Shown piece after piece: positions 52,554 through 61,788 of a DNA stretch of 64,000 nucleotides (within the stretch, counting starts at the first letter, position 1; each line of letters opens with the position of its first letter). The DNA is from Brevibacterium jeotgali. Lineage in GTDB: Bacteria; Actinomycetota; Actinomycetes; Actinomycetales; Brevibacteriaceae. Position numbers and translations under genes: made by a program. Under the pieces are notes generated by a model. That model was not told where the DNA came from. It ran no database searches and saw nothing but the letters and a program-made list of their open reading frames with translations. The DNA is taken from contig NZ_FXZM01000007.1 in assembly GCF_900169175.1 (NCBI RefSeq), positions 1 to 64,000 of the forward strand, read 5' to 3'.

Positions 52554-54494
52554 ATGATGCACAGCACATCCGCCGCACACGATGAAGCACCGCGCACCTA
52601 TGCAGCGGTCGCGCGAAGCGCTGCAGACGACCCCGCGTCGTTCTGGCTGGGCGCAGCGCAGGCGATCGACTGGGTGACACCTCCTTCTCGAGCCCTCGAC
52701 GACGCGAACGCGCCCATCTACCGGTGGTTCCCCGATGGGACCCTCAACGTCTGCGCGAACGCTCTCGACCGACACGTGGAGATGGGCAGCGGTGACCGCG
52801 TGGCGCTCGTCTACGACTCGCCCGTGACCGACACGGTGCGCGAGTACACGTTCACCGCGCTCCGCGACGAGGTCTCCCGCTTCGCCAGGGCACTCGCCGA
52901 CCGCGGGATCACGAAGGGCGACCGCGTCGTCATCTACATGCCCATGGTGCCGGAAGCCACGATCGCGATGCTCGCGTGTGCGCGACTGGGTGCCGTGCAT
53001 TCGGTCGTCTTCGGCGGCTTCGCCGCCAACGAGCTGGCCGTGCGCATCGACGACCTGCAGCCCAAGGCCGTCATCAGCTCCTCCTGCGGCATCGAGAAGA
53101 CCCGCATCATCGAGTACAAGCCGCTGCTCGACGAAGCCCTGCGGATCGCCACAGCAGGGCCGGAGTTCAGCGTCGTGGTGCAGCGGGAACAGCATCGCGC
53201 GGAGCTGCAGGAGGGCTTCGACCTCGACTACGCCGACCTGTTGGCCTCCACGCCCGACGGGATCGACCCGGTAACCGTGCAGGCGACAGACCCGCTCTAC
53301 GTGCTCTACACGTCCGGGACGACCGGCAGGCCCAAGGGCATCCTGCGCGATGCCGGCGGCTATGCGGTCGCCCTGCAGTGGTCGATGGGCAATCTCTTCG
53401 GCTTGCAGCCCGGAGACACGATGTTCACCGCGTCGGACGTCGGCTGGGTCGTCGGGCACTCCTACATCGTCTACGCGCCCCTCCTCGCCGGGGTCACCAC
53501 CGTCCTCTACGAGGGCAAGCCCGTCGGCACTCCCGACGCCAGCGCGTTCTACCGCGTCATGGACCAACACGACGTGAACGTCTTCTTCACCGCGCCCACG
53601 GCGATGCGGGTCATCCGCAAGGAGGACCCGGACGCCGAGCACGCGCGAGCCGCGGACCTCTCCGCCCTCCGCGCCGTGTTCCTCGCGGGGGAGCGCCTCG
53701 ATCCGGACACCTATGAGTGGACGACGGCGACCATGGCGGAAGCGACCGGGCGGGACATCCCGGTCGTCGACAACTGGTGGCAGACGGAGACGGGCTGGCC
53801 GATCGCCGCGAACCCGCTGGGGATCGAGCGCCTGCCGCTCAAGGCGGGCTCGCCGACCGTGCCGACACCGGGGTACCGCCTGCGCGTCGTCGATCCGGCC
53901 GGCAACGACGTGCGCGCCGGTACGGAGGGGCTGATCCTCGCGGACCTTCCTCTGCCTCCCGGAACGATGGCGTCCATCTGGGGCGACGACGAGCGCTTCG
54001 TCTCCACCTACCTGTCCACCTTCGAGGGCACGTACCTCACAGGCGACTCCGGCTACCTCGACGAGGACGGCTACGTCTTCGTCATGGGACGCACCGATGA
54101 CGTCATCAACGTGTCGGGGCACCGCCTCAGCACCGGCGTGCTCGAGGCCGCGATCGCTTCGCACCCGGCCGTCACCGAGTGCGCGGTCATCGGCGTCCAC
54201 GATGAGACCTCAGGACAGTCGCCCCGTGCGTTCGTCGTGCTGTCGCCGAGCGCTGATCCGGAGATGGTCCCCCAGGAGCTCGTCGCGCTGGTCCGCAGGG
54301 AGGTGGGGCCCGTCGCCGCCCTCAGGCGGGTCGACGTCGTCGATGCCCTGCCGAAGACCCGGTCGGGGAAGATCCTGCGGAAGACGATGCGCCAGATCTC
54401 CGACGGCGAGGCCGACGTGGTCGTCCCGTCGACGATCGAGGACCCGTCCGTGCTCGACGCGATGCGCACGGCCCTCAGCCGGCAGACGGGGTGA
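52554..54494 (+). CDS. prpE: propionyl-CoA synthetase
   Basis: A 646-residue acetyl/propionyl-CoA synthetase-type ligase. It has PrpE-like RWFPDGTLNVCANALDRHV, SVVFGGFAANELAVRI, YTSGTTGRPKGILRD, DVGWVVGHSYIVYAPLLAG, NWWQTETGWPI, DDVINVSGHRLSTG and a C-terminal KTRSGKILRKTMR. The Lys in SGK is catalytic and is a known acetylation-control site in the family. It converts propionate to propionyl-CoA, though acetate cannot be excluded. Its 3' end overlaps the convergent ABC gene by 20 bp. Confidence 0.9.
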   Translation: MMHSTSAAHDEAPRTYAAVARSAADDPASFWLGAAQAIDWVTPPSRALDDANAPIYRWFPDGTLNVCANALDRHVEMGSGDRVALVYDSPVTDTVREYTFTALRDEVSRFARALADRGITKGDRVVIYMPMVPEATIAMLACARLGAVHSVVFGGFAANELAVRIDDLQPKAVISSSCGIEKTRIIEYKPLLDEALRIATAGPEFSVVVQREQHRAELQEGFDLDYADLLASTPDGIDPVTVQATDPLYVLYTSGTTGRPKGILRDAGGYAVALQWSMGNLFGLQPGDTMFTASDVGWVVGHSYIVYAPLLAGVTTVLYEGKPVGTPDASAFYRVMDQHDVNVFFTAPTAMRVIRKEDPDAEHARAADLSALRAVFLAGERLDPDTYEWTTATMAEATGRDIPVVDNWWQTETGWPIAANPLGIERLPLKAGSPTVPTPGYRLRVVDPAGNDVRAGTEGLILADLPLPPGTMASIWGDDERFVSTYLSTFEGTYLTGDSGYLDEDGYVFVMGRTDDVINVSGHRLSTGVLEAAIASHPAVTECAVIGVHDETSGQSPRAFVVLSPSADPEMVPQELVALVRREVGPVAALRRVDVVDALPKTRSGKILRKTMRQISDGEADVVVPSTIEDPSVLDAMRTALSRQTG

Positions 54495-56505
54495 CAGCCG
54501 GCTCCTCGCCGACGTCCAGGTCCACGCCCTGCGTGAACTGGGACATGTAGAGGCGGTAGTAGGCGCCTTCGGCGGCCAGCAGCTCCTCATGGTCGCCCTG
54601 CTCGACGATGTCGCCGTCCTCCATCACGAGGATGGTGTCCGCATCGCGGATCGTCGACAACCGGTGGGCGATCACGAACGATGTGCGGTCGGTCCGCAGC
54701 GCGGCCATCGCCTCCTGCACGAGCATCTCCGTACGGGTGTCCACCGAAGACGTCGCCTCATCGAGGATGAGCAGGGCGGGCTGGGCGAGGAATGCGCGGG
54801 CGATGGTGATGAGTTGGCGTTCGCCGGCGGACACGTTCGCCCCGCCGTCCTCGACCTCGGTGTCGTAGCCGTCCGGAAGCGTCTGCACGAAGCGGTCGAC
54901 GAACGTGGCCTTCGCCGCAACCGCGACCTCGTCGTCCGTGGCGTCCAGTCGCCCGTACCGGATGTTGTCCCGGATAGTCCCGCCGAACAGCACCGCATCC
55001 TGCAGCACCATGCCCACCTGACCGCGCAGCGTCCCGCGGTCGAGCGTGCTGATATCGACGCCGTCCAGCAGGATCCTGCCCGCATCGATGTCGTAGAAGC
55101 GCATGAGCAGGTTCACGAGCGTGGTCTTGCCCGCGCCGGTGGGCCCGACGATCGCAACCGTCTGACCGGGTTCTGCCACGATCGACAGATCCGTGATGAG
55201 CGGCTTCTCCGCGGTGTAGGAGAACGCGACGTGCTCGAACTCGACCCTGCCCTGCACCGGGCGGACCAGTTCGCCCGGCTGCGGGCCGGACGGATCGAGC
55301 AGGCCCGCCTCCGCCTGTGAGGAGAGGTCATCCTCCTGTTCATCAGCATCGAGCAGCTCGAAGATCCGCTCAGCAGATGCGACACCGGAGATGAGCATGT
55401 TGGCCATGCCCGCCATCTCCCCGAGCGGTGCGTTGAATTCGCGCGAGTACTGGATGAAGGCGGTGACCTGACCCAACGACATCTGCCCGGAGGCCACGCG
55501 CAGACCGCCGACCAGTGCGATCCCCACGTAGCCCAGGTACGTCACCCACTGCATGATCGGCATGATCATGCCGGAGTAGAACTGGGCGCGGAAGGACGCC
55601 TCGTAGAGGTCCTCGTTCCTCTCGTCGAACGTCCCGCGCATCGTCTCCTGACGGCCGAAGACCGTCACGAGGTCATGGCCGGTGAAGGACTCCTCGATGT
55701 GACCGTTGAGGCGCCCGGTGTTCTTCCACTGCGCGGCGAACAGCTTCTGCGACTTCGACCCGACGAGACCCACCACGAGCGCGGCGATCGGAAGCGCCAC
55801 GAGGGCGATGAGTGCGAGCTGCCAGGACAGGGCGAACATCATGATCGTGATGCCGACGATGGTGAGCACCGCGTAGAACAGCGACGCGAAGGCCTGCTGC
55901 ATGGCTGTCTGCACGTTGTCGACGTCATTGGTCGTCCGCGACAGCAGGTCGCCGCGCTGGCGCGTGTCGAAGTAGCTCAGCGGCAGTCGATTGACCTTGG
56001 CCTCGATCTTCTGGCGCAGCCGGTAGACGACCCGCATGACGATCTCGTTGAGGACGAAGCCCTGCAGCCAGTCGAACACGGACGCCACCAGGTACATGCC
56101 GAGCACGAAGAACAGCATCTCCGCCAGCGCGACGAAGTCGATCGAGCCGTCCAGCCACCCGTCGAAGATGACGTCCATCGCCCGGCCGAGCACAGCGGGC
56201 GCCCAGACGGACAGCACTGTGGAGACAGCGCCGAAGAGGAACACCATCGCGATCCCGGCCTTGTGGTCCGTGAGCGTCGCGAACAGGCGTCCCAGCGACG
56301 GCCAGAACGCCTTCGCCTTCCGCGGCGCGGCACCTCCTTCGCCGGAACCCAAGCTGTCCTCGAGTTCGGCGATCTCATCCTCGGACACCACGACGTCTCT
56401 GCGACGACGATCGGGCGCTTCCGAGGTGCGGGAGCGGTAGGCGGGCCTGCGGACCTCGGGGAACAGGTCCTCGGGCCGCGCTCGACGGTTCGGGCCGGTT
56501 CTCAT
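54475..56505 (-). CDS. ABC exporter half-transporter, canonical catalytic subunit
   Basis: A 676-residue fused TMD-NBD protein of the multidrug exporter type. A cytosolic 80-residue N-terminus precedes six helices, then the NBD from about 430. It has Walker A GPTGAGKT, Walker B LLILDEATSSVD with an intact catalytic Glu, and H-loop AHRLSTIRD. The signature is degenerate (NVSAGERQL rather than LSGGQ). In heterodimers of the BmrCD/TM287-288 type that signature faces the partner's degenerate site. It overlaps the partner gene by 4 nt. Confidence 0.92.
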   Translation of the reverse strand: MRTGPNRRARPEDLFPEVRRPAYRSRTSEAPDRRRRDVVVSEDEIAELEDSLGSGEGGAAPRKAKAFWPSLGRLFATLTDHKAGIAMVFLFGAVSTVLSVWAPAVLGRAMDVIFDGWLDGSIDFVALAEMLFFVLGMYLVASVFDWLQGFVLNEIVMRVVYRLRQKIEAKVNRLPLSYFDTRQRGDLLSRTTNDVDNVQTAMQQAFASLFYAVLTIVGITIMMFALSWQLALIALVALPIAALVVGLVGSKSQKLFAAQWKNTGRLNGHIEESFTGHDLVTVFGRQETMRGTFDERNEDLYEASFRAQFYSGMIMPIMQWVTYLGYVGIALVGGLRVASGQMSLGQVTAFIQYSREFNAPLGEMAGMANMLISGVASAERIFELLDADEQEDDLSSQAEAGLLDPSGPQPGELVRPVQGRVEFEHVAFSYTAEKPLITDLSIVAEPGQTVAIVGPTGAGKTTLVNLLMRFYDIDAGRILLDGVDISTLDRGTLRGQVGMVLQDAVLFGGTIRDNIRYGRLDATDDEVAVAAKATFVDRFVQTLPDGYDTEVEDGGANVSAGERQLITIARAFLAQPALLILDEATSSVDTRTEMLVQEAMAALRTDRTSFVIAHRLSTIRDADTILVMEDGDIVEQGDHEELLAAEGAYYRLYMSQFTQGVDLDVGEEPAVTPSAG

Positions 56506-58259
56506 GACACCTCCTCCGCTCTCACCTGGGAATCGACGATCTCTCGGTAGGTTCGCGATGACTCGAGCAGTTCAGCGTGCGTGCCGCGGCCGACGACCCG
56601 CCCTTCATCCAGCACGAGGATCTGGTCCGCTTCCGTGATCGAGGCGACGCGCTGGGCCACCATGATCGAGGTGGCGCCGTCGGTGTATCCGGGCAGCGCC
56701 GCCCGGAGGTTCGCGTCGGTCGTGACGTCCAGCGCGGAGAAGGAGTCGTCGAACAGGTAGACGCGCGGCTTCGCCACGAGAGCACGGGCGATGCACAGTC
56801 GCTGCCGCTGCCCGCCCGAGACGTTCGTGCCCCCCTGCGAGACGGAGGACTCCAAGCCGCTGCGGGCGCCCTCGCCGTCACCGGTCGTCCGGTCTGCGAC
56901 GAAATCAGTCGCCTGGGCGATGTCAAGCGCCGCCCACAGCTCGCTGTCCGTGGCCTCCGGGTCACCGAAGCGCAGGTTCTCCGCTATGGATCCCGAGAAG
57001 AGGTACGGCTTCTGCGGGACCAGCCCGACCGCCTCGGTCAGAGTCTCCCGGGACATCTGTGTGACGGGCACCCCGTCGACCAGGACCTCGCCCGCGGTCG
57101 CGTCGTAGAGGCGGGGGATGAGGTTGACCAGAGTGGTCTTGCCCGCCCCGGTGGAACCGATGATGGCGGTGGTCTTCCCCGCTTCGGCGGTGAAGGAGAC
57201 GTCGTCGAGGACCGGGGCGTCGGCGCCCGGGTACGCGAAGGACACCCCGCGGAACTCGACGGTGCCGTCGCGCCGCTGCGGGGTGGTGGGAGATGCCGGT
57301 TCCTGCACCGATCCGGTGGTGGTGAGCACTTCGCCCACGCGGCGGGCGGAGATGATCGCCCGCGGGAACATCATGAACATGAACGTGCCCATCATGACCG
57401 CCATGAGGATCTGCAGGAGGTACTGCATGAACGCGGTGAGGGCGCCGACCTCCACGAGCCCGTCGTCGACCCGTAGGCCGCCGAACCACAGCACTGCGGC
57501 GGTGGCCAGGTGCAACACGAGCGTGATCACCGGGCCCATGAGCACGAAGAGGCGACCGATGCTGATCGACGTCTTGGTGAGTGCGGCGTTGGCGTCGGTG
57601 AAGCGAGCGGTCTCGTGCTGCTCCCGCACGAAGGCGCGCACGACGCGGATGCCGATGATCTGCTCGCGCATCACGCTGTTCACATCGTCGATGTTCAGCT
57701 GCATCCGCTCGAACAGCGGCATGAGTCGACTCGCCAGCACGCCGACGATCACCACCAGGAGCGGGACGGACACCCACACGAGCCACGACAGGCCGGGGTC
57801 CTCCTGGATCGCCATGACGATGCCGCCGATCGACATGATCGGCGCCATCACCATGAAGTTCAGGGTCATGAGGACGACCATCTGCACCTGCTGGATGTCG
57901 TTCGTGCCGCGGGTGATGAGGGTGGGGGCTCCGAAGCGCCCCATCTCCTCAGCGGAGAAGTGATCGACGCGCAGATAGACGGCCTGTCGGAGGTCGCGAC
58001 CGATCGACATCGACATGCGCGCGCCGAACCAGACGGCCGCGATCGCGGTGAAGACCTGCAGCATGGCCACGGCGAGCATGATCCCGCCGACGCGCCAGAT
58101 GTAGTCGGTGTCGCCCGTGGCGATGCCGTTGTCGATGATGTCCGCGTTGAGACTGGGCAGGTACAGCGTGGCCAGGGTGGCGGCCAGCTGGAGCACCAGG
58201 ACGGCGACGACATGCCCGGCGTAGGGCCTGCCGTAGTGCCGGACGAGCTTCCACAGCAT
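56502..58259 (-). CDS. ABC exporter half-transporter, degenerate-site subunit
   Basis: A 585-residue TMD-NBD protein. Six helices (about 15-300) are followed by the NBD from about 340, with Walker A GSTGAGKT, signature NVSGGQRQR and Walker B VYLFDDSFSALD. The catalytic Glu of the usual DE is Asp here, and the H-loop reads MVAQRVASI with Gln in place of His. These changes mark the non-catalytic half of heterodimeric exporters (BmrC/TM287-like). It is upstream of and overlapping the canonical subunit. The exported compound is unknown. Confidence 0.92.
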   Translation of the reverse strand: MLWKLVRHYGRPYAGHVVAVLVLQLAATLATLYLPSLNADIIDNGIATGDTDYIWRVGGIMLAVAMLQVFTAIAAVWFGARMSMSIGRDLRQAVYLRVDHFSAEEMGRFGAPTLITRGTNDIQQVQMVVLMTLNFMVMAPIMSIGGIVMAIQEDPGLSWLVWVSVPLLVVIVGVLASRLMPLFERMQLNIDDVNSVMREQIIGIRVVRAFVREQHETARFTDANAALTKTSISIGRLFVLMGPVITLVLHLATAAVLWFGGLRVDDGLVEVGALTAFMQYLLQILMAVMMGTFMFMMFPRAIISARRVGEVLTTTGSVQEPASPTTPQRRDGTVEFRGVSFAYPGADAPVLDDVSFTAEAGKTTAIIGSTGAGKTTLVNLIPRLYDATAGEVLVDGVPVTQMSRETLTEAVGLVPQKPYLFSGSIAENLRFGDPEATDSELWAALDIAQATDFVADRTTGDGEGARSGLESSVSQGGTNVSGGQRQRLCIARALVAKPRVYLFDDSFSALDVTTDANLRAALPGYTDGATSIMVAQRVASITEADQILVLDEGRVVGRGTHAELLESSRTYREIVDSQVRAEEVS

Positions 58260-58286
58260 GGTGATGCTTCCGGGTAGTGAGGGGAT

Positions 58287-58304
58287 CGCCTGCTATGACA
58301 GGCG
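58287..58304. promoter_or_regulatory. palindrome upstream of the ABC exporter
   Basis: CGCCTG-CTATGA-CAGGCG (6-bp perfect arms) lies 28-45 bp upstream of the exporter start codon. It is a candidate operator for a local-type repressor, and no regulator gene adjoins. Confidence 0.4.
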
Positions 58305-58332
58305 CATACCATTGTGCCCCACGCGTCAAGAT

Positions 58333-59010
58333 GGAGCGTGTCAGATGGTTTGTGTACCGGATCACCGCATGAAAGGACATGATGGTGACCGTGACGAACA
58401 CGAACTGAACCCGTAACGCGACAGCCTCTGAGGTCGTTGAAGAGCTCAAGGCCTCCGGTGCGCTCGATGAGCTCTTCTCCAAGATCGGCTCCGGCGACAT
58501 CGAGCTGACCGGTGACGGCGGGCTCGATGACATGATCATCAGCCTCTACGCGGGCGAGATGACGATCAGGGACATCCAGCACCACCTGGCGACCACGATC
58601 GGCACCGAACTGTCGCACGAGACGATCTCGAACATCACCGATGCCGTCCTCGAAGCGGTTCTGGAGTGGCAGCAGCAGCCTTTGGACGACTTCTACCCGG
58701 TCGTCCACCTCGATGCGATCCGGGTGAAAGTCCGCGACGTCCTCATCGTCTGCTGCGACGGGCTCACCGGGCTGCCCGAAGCGATCGAGGCGACGTGACC
58801 TGACTCCCTCGTGCAGACCTGTGTCGTGCACCTGATCCGGGCGGCGAACCGCTTCGTCGCCCACGGGGACCGCAAGGCCGTATCGAAGGCTCTGAAAGAC
58901 GTTTACTCGGCAGCGAACGGGGACACCGCCCTGGCGGCACTGGAAGCCTTCGCGACCTCAGAATCGGGTCGGAAACACCCCCCAGCGGCGCGGTGTGGGA
59001 GAACGCGCTT
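58333..59010 (+). pseudogene. IS256-family (mutator) transposase remnant
   Basis: The frame from ATG 58379 reads an IS256-type transposase: GTELSHETISNITDAVLE and YPVVHLDAIRVKVRD, then a jump directly to VLIVCCDGLTGLPEAIEAT. About 50 residues between KVRD and VLIVCC are deleted. In-frame stops are at 58406 (after NTN) and 58796 (TGG to TGA before PDSLVQTCVVHLIRAANRFV). The frame shifts near 58985 and homology ends by about 59010. The left terminal repeat is probably GGAGCGTGTCAGATGGTTTG (from 58333). No matching right end was found. The element is dead. Confidence 0.85.
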
Positions 59011-59229
59011 TCACTCGGTGGTCATCCTCCGCCGACGCAGACTCCACGGAGGCCAGGCGGGGACCCGGGGTGGGCGCCAGGGCACCTCAGCACTGTGCCC
59101 ACCCGGGGTCGCCAAGTGTCCGTCACCTTGCCCATCGATTCCGCCGAAGCAAACCTCCAATCCGTGCCACGTGCGCCATGACCCGGTGTTGCCGGCTCCA
59201 CCGCAGACGCGTGTAGACACCCCACTTGC

Positions 59230-59264
59230 ATACCCAGGGGGGTATGGAATACCGTAGGGGGTAT
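59230..59264. promoter_or_regulatory. tandem CstR-type operators of the persulfide operon
   Basis: ATACCCAGGGGGGTAT (59230-59245) and ATACCGTAGGGGGTAT (59249-59264) fit the CsoR/CstR operator form ATACCC-N-GGGTAT. They lie 43-77 bp before the dioxygenase start and match sites before cstR at 62.85 kb. Confidence 0.75.
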
Positions 59265-59306
59265 CCGGAATACCGGAACCGACCTTCCCGACCCGCAGGA
59301 GGAACC

Positions 59307-60746
59307 ATGCTGCTCGAGCGCATCTACGACGAGGACCTGGCTCAGGCCAGCTACCTCATCGGCTGCCAGGCCACCGGCGAGGCCCTGGTCGTCGACCCCC
59401 GCCGCGACGTCCGGCAGTACCTGGAGCTGGCGGCCCACCACGGGATGCGAATCACCACGGTGGCCGAGACCCACATCCACGCCGACTTCCTCTCCGGTAC
59501 ACGTGAGCTGGCCGCAGCCACCGGCGCGACCGCCTACATCTCCGGCGAGGGCGGGGCGGACTGGCAGTACGGTTTCGAGGCCCAGCGCCTGCACGAGGGG
59601 GACACCATCGCCCTGGGAAACATCACCATCACCGCCCGGCACACCCCCGGCCACACCCCCGAGCATCTGTCCTACCTGGTCACCGACGGGGCCTTCACCG
59701 ACGAGCCGGGCTACTACCTGACCGGGGACTTCGTGTTCTCCGGCGACGTGGGCCGCCCGGACCTGCTCGATGAGGCCGCCGGGGGCCAGGACACCCGCTT
59801 CGCCGGGGCCAAGGACCTGTTCGCCTCCCTCAAGAACGCCTTCCTGACCCTGCCGGACCACGTGCAGGTCTACCCCGGGCATGGGGCCGGCTCGGCCTGC
59901 GGCAAGGCTCTGGGCGCGCTGCCGTCCACCACCGTGGGTTATGAGCGCAAGTTCGCCTGGTGGGCGAAGTACCTGACCCAGGACGACGAGCAGGGCTTCA
60001 TCGACGAACTGCTCGACGGCCAGCCCGACGCCCACGCCTACTTCGCCCGCATGAAGCGTCAGAACAAGCAGGGCCCGGCCCTGCTGGGCGAGCTGTCCCC
60101 GCTGCAGCGCCTGGACACCACCGAGATCGCCGAGGGCCTGGCCGCCGGCTCCCTGGCGTTCGTGGACACCCGCTCTCCGGACGAGGTGCACCGCGGCACG
60201 GTCACCGGCGCGCTGAACATCCCCGGCGCCAAGGCCGCCACCTACGGAGCCTGGTCCTACGACCCGGAGGCCGAGAACACCCCGCTGGTACTGCTGGCCC
60301 CCGACGCCGAGGCCGCCGAGGAGATCCGGGATCACCTGGTGCGCGTGGGCGTCGACGCCGTGGCCGGGTACACCCCCACCCTTTACGGACTGCCGACCAC
60401 CGTCCCGGCCCGGGTCACCCCGGCCGAGCTGGAGTCCTTCCTTACCGAGCACCAGGACGCCGTGCTGGTGGACGTGCGCAACCGCACCGAGCACGCCGAG
60501 GGCCACGTGCCCGATTCCGTCCAGCTCAACGCCGGCAAGGTCCTCTTCCACCCGGACGAACTGCCCGCGAAGGACGCCGGCCCGCTGGTGACCTACTGCC
60601 AGTCCGGAGTGCGCAACGCCGTGGCCGCCGCCGCCCTGCGTCGGGCCGGTTACGACGTCGTTGAACTCGAGGGCAGCTACGCGGCCTGGTCCGCCTGGAA
60701 CGCCCAGCAGAACACCCCCCAGACCGAGACCGCAGGAGCCGCCTGA
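59307..60746 (+). CDS. persulfide dioxygenase-rhodanese fusion
   Basis: A 479-residue enzyme that oxidises glutathione- or low-molecular-weight-thiol persulfide to sulfite and handles sulfane sulfur. Residues 1-235 are an ETHE1-like MBL domain with mononuclear iron ligands in ETHIHADFLSG, PGHTPEH, GDFVFSGDVG and PGHGAGSACG. The first rhodanese domain (about 265-350) lacks the active Cys (LVLLAPDAE). The second (about 375-465) has it in TYCQSGVRN. The ATG at 59307 has GGAGGA 4 nt upstream. It is first in a CstR-type operon and overlaps the next gene by 1 nt. Confidence 0.93.
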   Translation: MLLERIYDEDLAQASYLIGCQATGEALVVDPRRDVRQYLELAAHHGMRITTVAETHIHADFLSGTRELAAATGATAYISGEGGADWQYGFEAQRLHEGDTIALGNITITARHTPGHTPEHLSYLVTDGAFTDEPGYYLTGDFVFSGDVGRPDLLDEAAGGQDTRFAGAKDLFASLKNAFLTLPDHVQVYPGHGAGSACGKALGALPSTTVGYERKFAWWAKYLTQDDEQGFIDELLDGQPDAHAYFARMKRQNKQGPALLGELSPLQRLDTTEIAEGLAAGSLAFVDTRSPDEVHRGTVTGALNIPGAKAATYGAWSYDPEAENTPLVLLAPDAEAAEEIRDHLVRVGVDAVAGYTPTLYGLPTTVPARVTPAELESFLTEHQDAVLVDVRNRTEHAEGHVPDSVQLNAGKVLFHPDELPAKDAGPLVTYCQSGVRNAVAAAALRRAGYDVVELEGSYAAWSAWNAQQNTPQTETAGAA

Positions 60747-61351
60747 TGACCACCGTCACAACAACCCCCGCGCGCCGCTCCGTCACCCCGGACGAGTTGC
60801 ACCGCCGGCTTACCGTGGGCGACGCGCCGATGGTCCTGGACGTGCGCACCCCCGGTGAGTTCGAGACCGTGCACATCCGCGGCTCCTACAATGTGCCGCT
60901 GGACCTGCTCACCGAACACACCGGCGAGCTGGCCGAGCACCTGCCCGGCCACGTCGTGCTGGTGTGCCAGTCCGGCAACCGGGCCTCGCAGGCCTGCCAG
61001 AAGCTGGACGCGGCCGGCTTCGGCGCCGCGGATGTCCTCGACGGCGGCATCGCCGCCTACGAGTCCACCGGCGGCGAGGTGGTCCGCCGGGGCGCCCGTT
61101 GGTCCATGGACCGCCAGGTCCGGATGGCCGCCGGCTCCCTGGTGCTGGCCGGCACCCTCGCCGGCCAGCTGGTGCACCGCCGCCTGGGCCTGCTGGCCGG
61201 GGCTATCGGCGCCGGCCTGGCCTACTCCGCCGCCTCTGACTCCTGCGCGATGGCCTCAGTGCTGTCCCGCATGCCCTGGAACCGCGTCGAGGCGGACCCA
61301 TCCCTGCGGTCCTTCTTCGAGCAGGTCCCCACCGCCCTGCAGGACCACTGA
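60746..61351 (+). CDS. rhodanese-DUF2892 membrane protein
   Basis: A 201-residue protein with an N-terminal rhodanese domain (about 10-110; active Cys in LVCQSGNRAS) and a C-terminal DUF2892/YgaP-like membrane part with two short helices (about 125-165). It is probably a membrane-tethered sulfurtransferase that moves sulfane sulfur at the inner membrane face. Its ATG shares one base with the dioxygenase stop (TGATG). A 13-bp hairpin follows 6 bp after its stop. Confidence 0.88.
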   Translation: MTTVTTTPARRSVTPDELHRRLTVGDAPMVLDVRTPGEFETVHIRGSYNVPLDLLTEHTGELAEHLPGHVVLVCQSGNRASQACQKLDAAGFGAADVLDGGIAAYESTGGEVVRRGARWSMDRQVRMAAGSLVLAGTLAGQLVHRRLGLLAGAIGAGLAYSAASDSCAMASVLSRMPWNRVEADPSLRSFFEQVPTALQDH

Positions 61352-61357
61352 ACCGCC

Positions 61358-61390
61358 GGTGCGGGAGGGCCCAGCACGCCCTCCCGCACC
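61358..61390 (+). terminator. hairpin after the rhodanese-DUF2892 gene
   Basis: GGTGCGGGAGGGC (61358-61370) pairs perfectly with 61378-61390 around a 7-nt loop. A second GC-rich hairpin (ACCCCGCCCC with GGGGCGGGGT, 61479-61504) precedes the small gene at 61530. Together they suggest partial termination within the operon. Confidence 0.65.
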
Positions 61391-61529
61391 GCCCAGACCC
61401 CCGGCCGCGGAGGCACGCCCCCTTCATGGCCCCCGCGGCCGGGCCCACCACCTCCATCCCACACATCCACCTCGACGTACCCCGCCCCTTCCGTGGGGCG
61501 GGGTCGGGTGTTCTGAAAGGACATCGACC

Positions 61530-61709
61530 ATGTGCCGATCCGCCTCCTGCCCCGTGTGCGGCAAGACCACCTGGGCCGGCTGCGGCCAGCACATCGACCA
61601 GGTCAAGCGCACCGTCCCCGCAGGGAACTGGTGTCCCGGTCATAACCGCGCCGCAGCGCCGGCCAGCACCCGGCGACCCGGTCTCCTGACCCGCCTGTTC
61701 CAGCGCTGA
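61530..61709 (+). CDS. small Cys-rich protein of unknown function
   Basis: A 59-residue protein with two metal-ligand-like pairs: CPVCGKTTWAGCGQHIDQV near the N-terminus and WCPGHNR in the middle, then a basic tail ending in a short amphipathic LLTRLFQR. The Cys/His spacing suggests a zinc ribbon or persulfide-reactive Cys cluster, and I know of no tested function. A GAAAGGACATCG leader gives an AAGGA site at 7 nt. Position inside the persulfide island and a strong 24-bp terminator behind it support a real gene. Confidence 0.7.
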   Translation: MCRSASCPVCGKTTWAGCGQHIDQVKRTVPAGNWCPGHNRAAAPASTRRPGLLTRLFQR

Positions 61710-61728
61710 ACACCCCCCCCAACACCCG

Positions 61729-61788
61729 ACCTGTCCGCGGGTGAGGCCCTGCCGGCCATTGCCAGCAGGGCCTCACCCGCGGACAGGT
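61729..61788 (+). terminator. strong terminator of the persulfide operon
   Basis: A perfect 24-bp stem (61729-61752 with 61765-61788) has a 12-nt loop and is followed by CTTT. It is the strongest terminator-like structure in the window apart from the one at 50.6 kb. Confidence 0.9.

Noticed and set aside
58532-58798. Small intact transposase-like gene of 88 residues
   Set aside because: It is one fragment of an IS256-family transposase, continuing in frame before the stop at 58406 and after the stop at 58796 and carrying an internal deletion.
59022-60551. 509-codon minus-strand open frame over the persulfide dioxygenase
   Set aside because: The plus strand encodes an iron-ligand-complete ETHE1/rhodanese fusion. 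The opposite frame is Gly/Val/Leu-rich artefact sequence.
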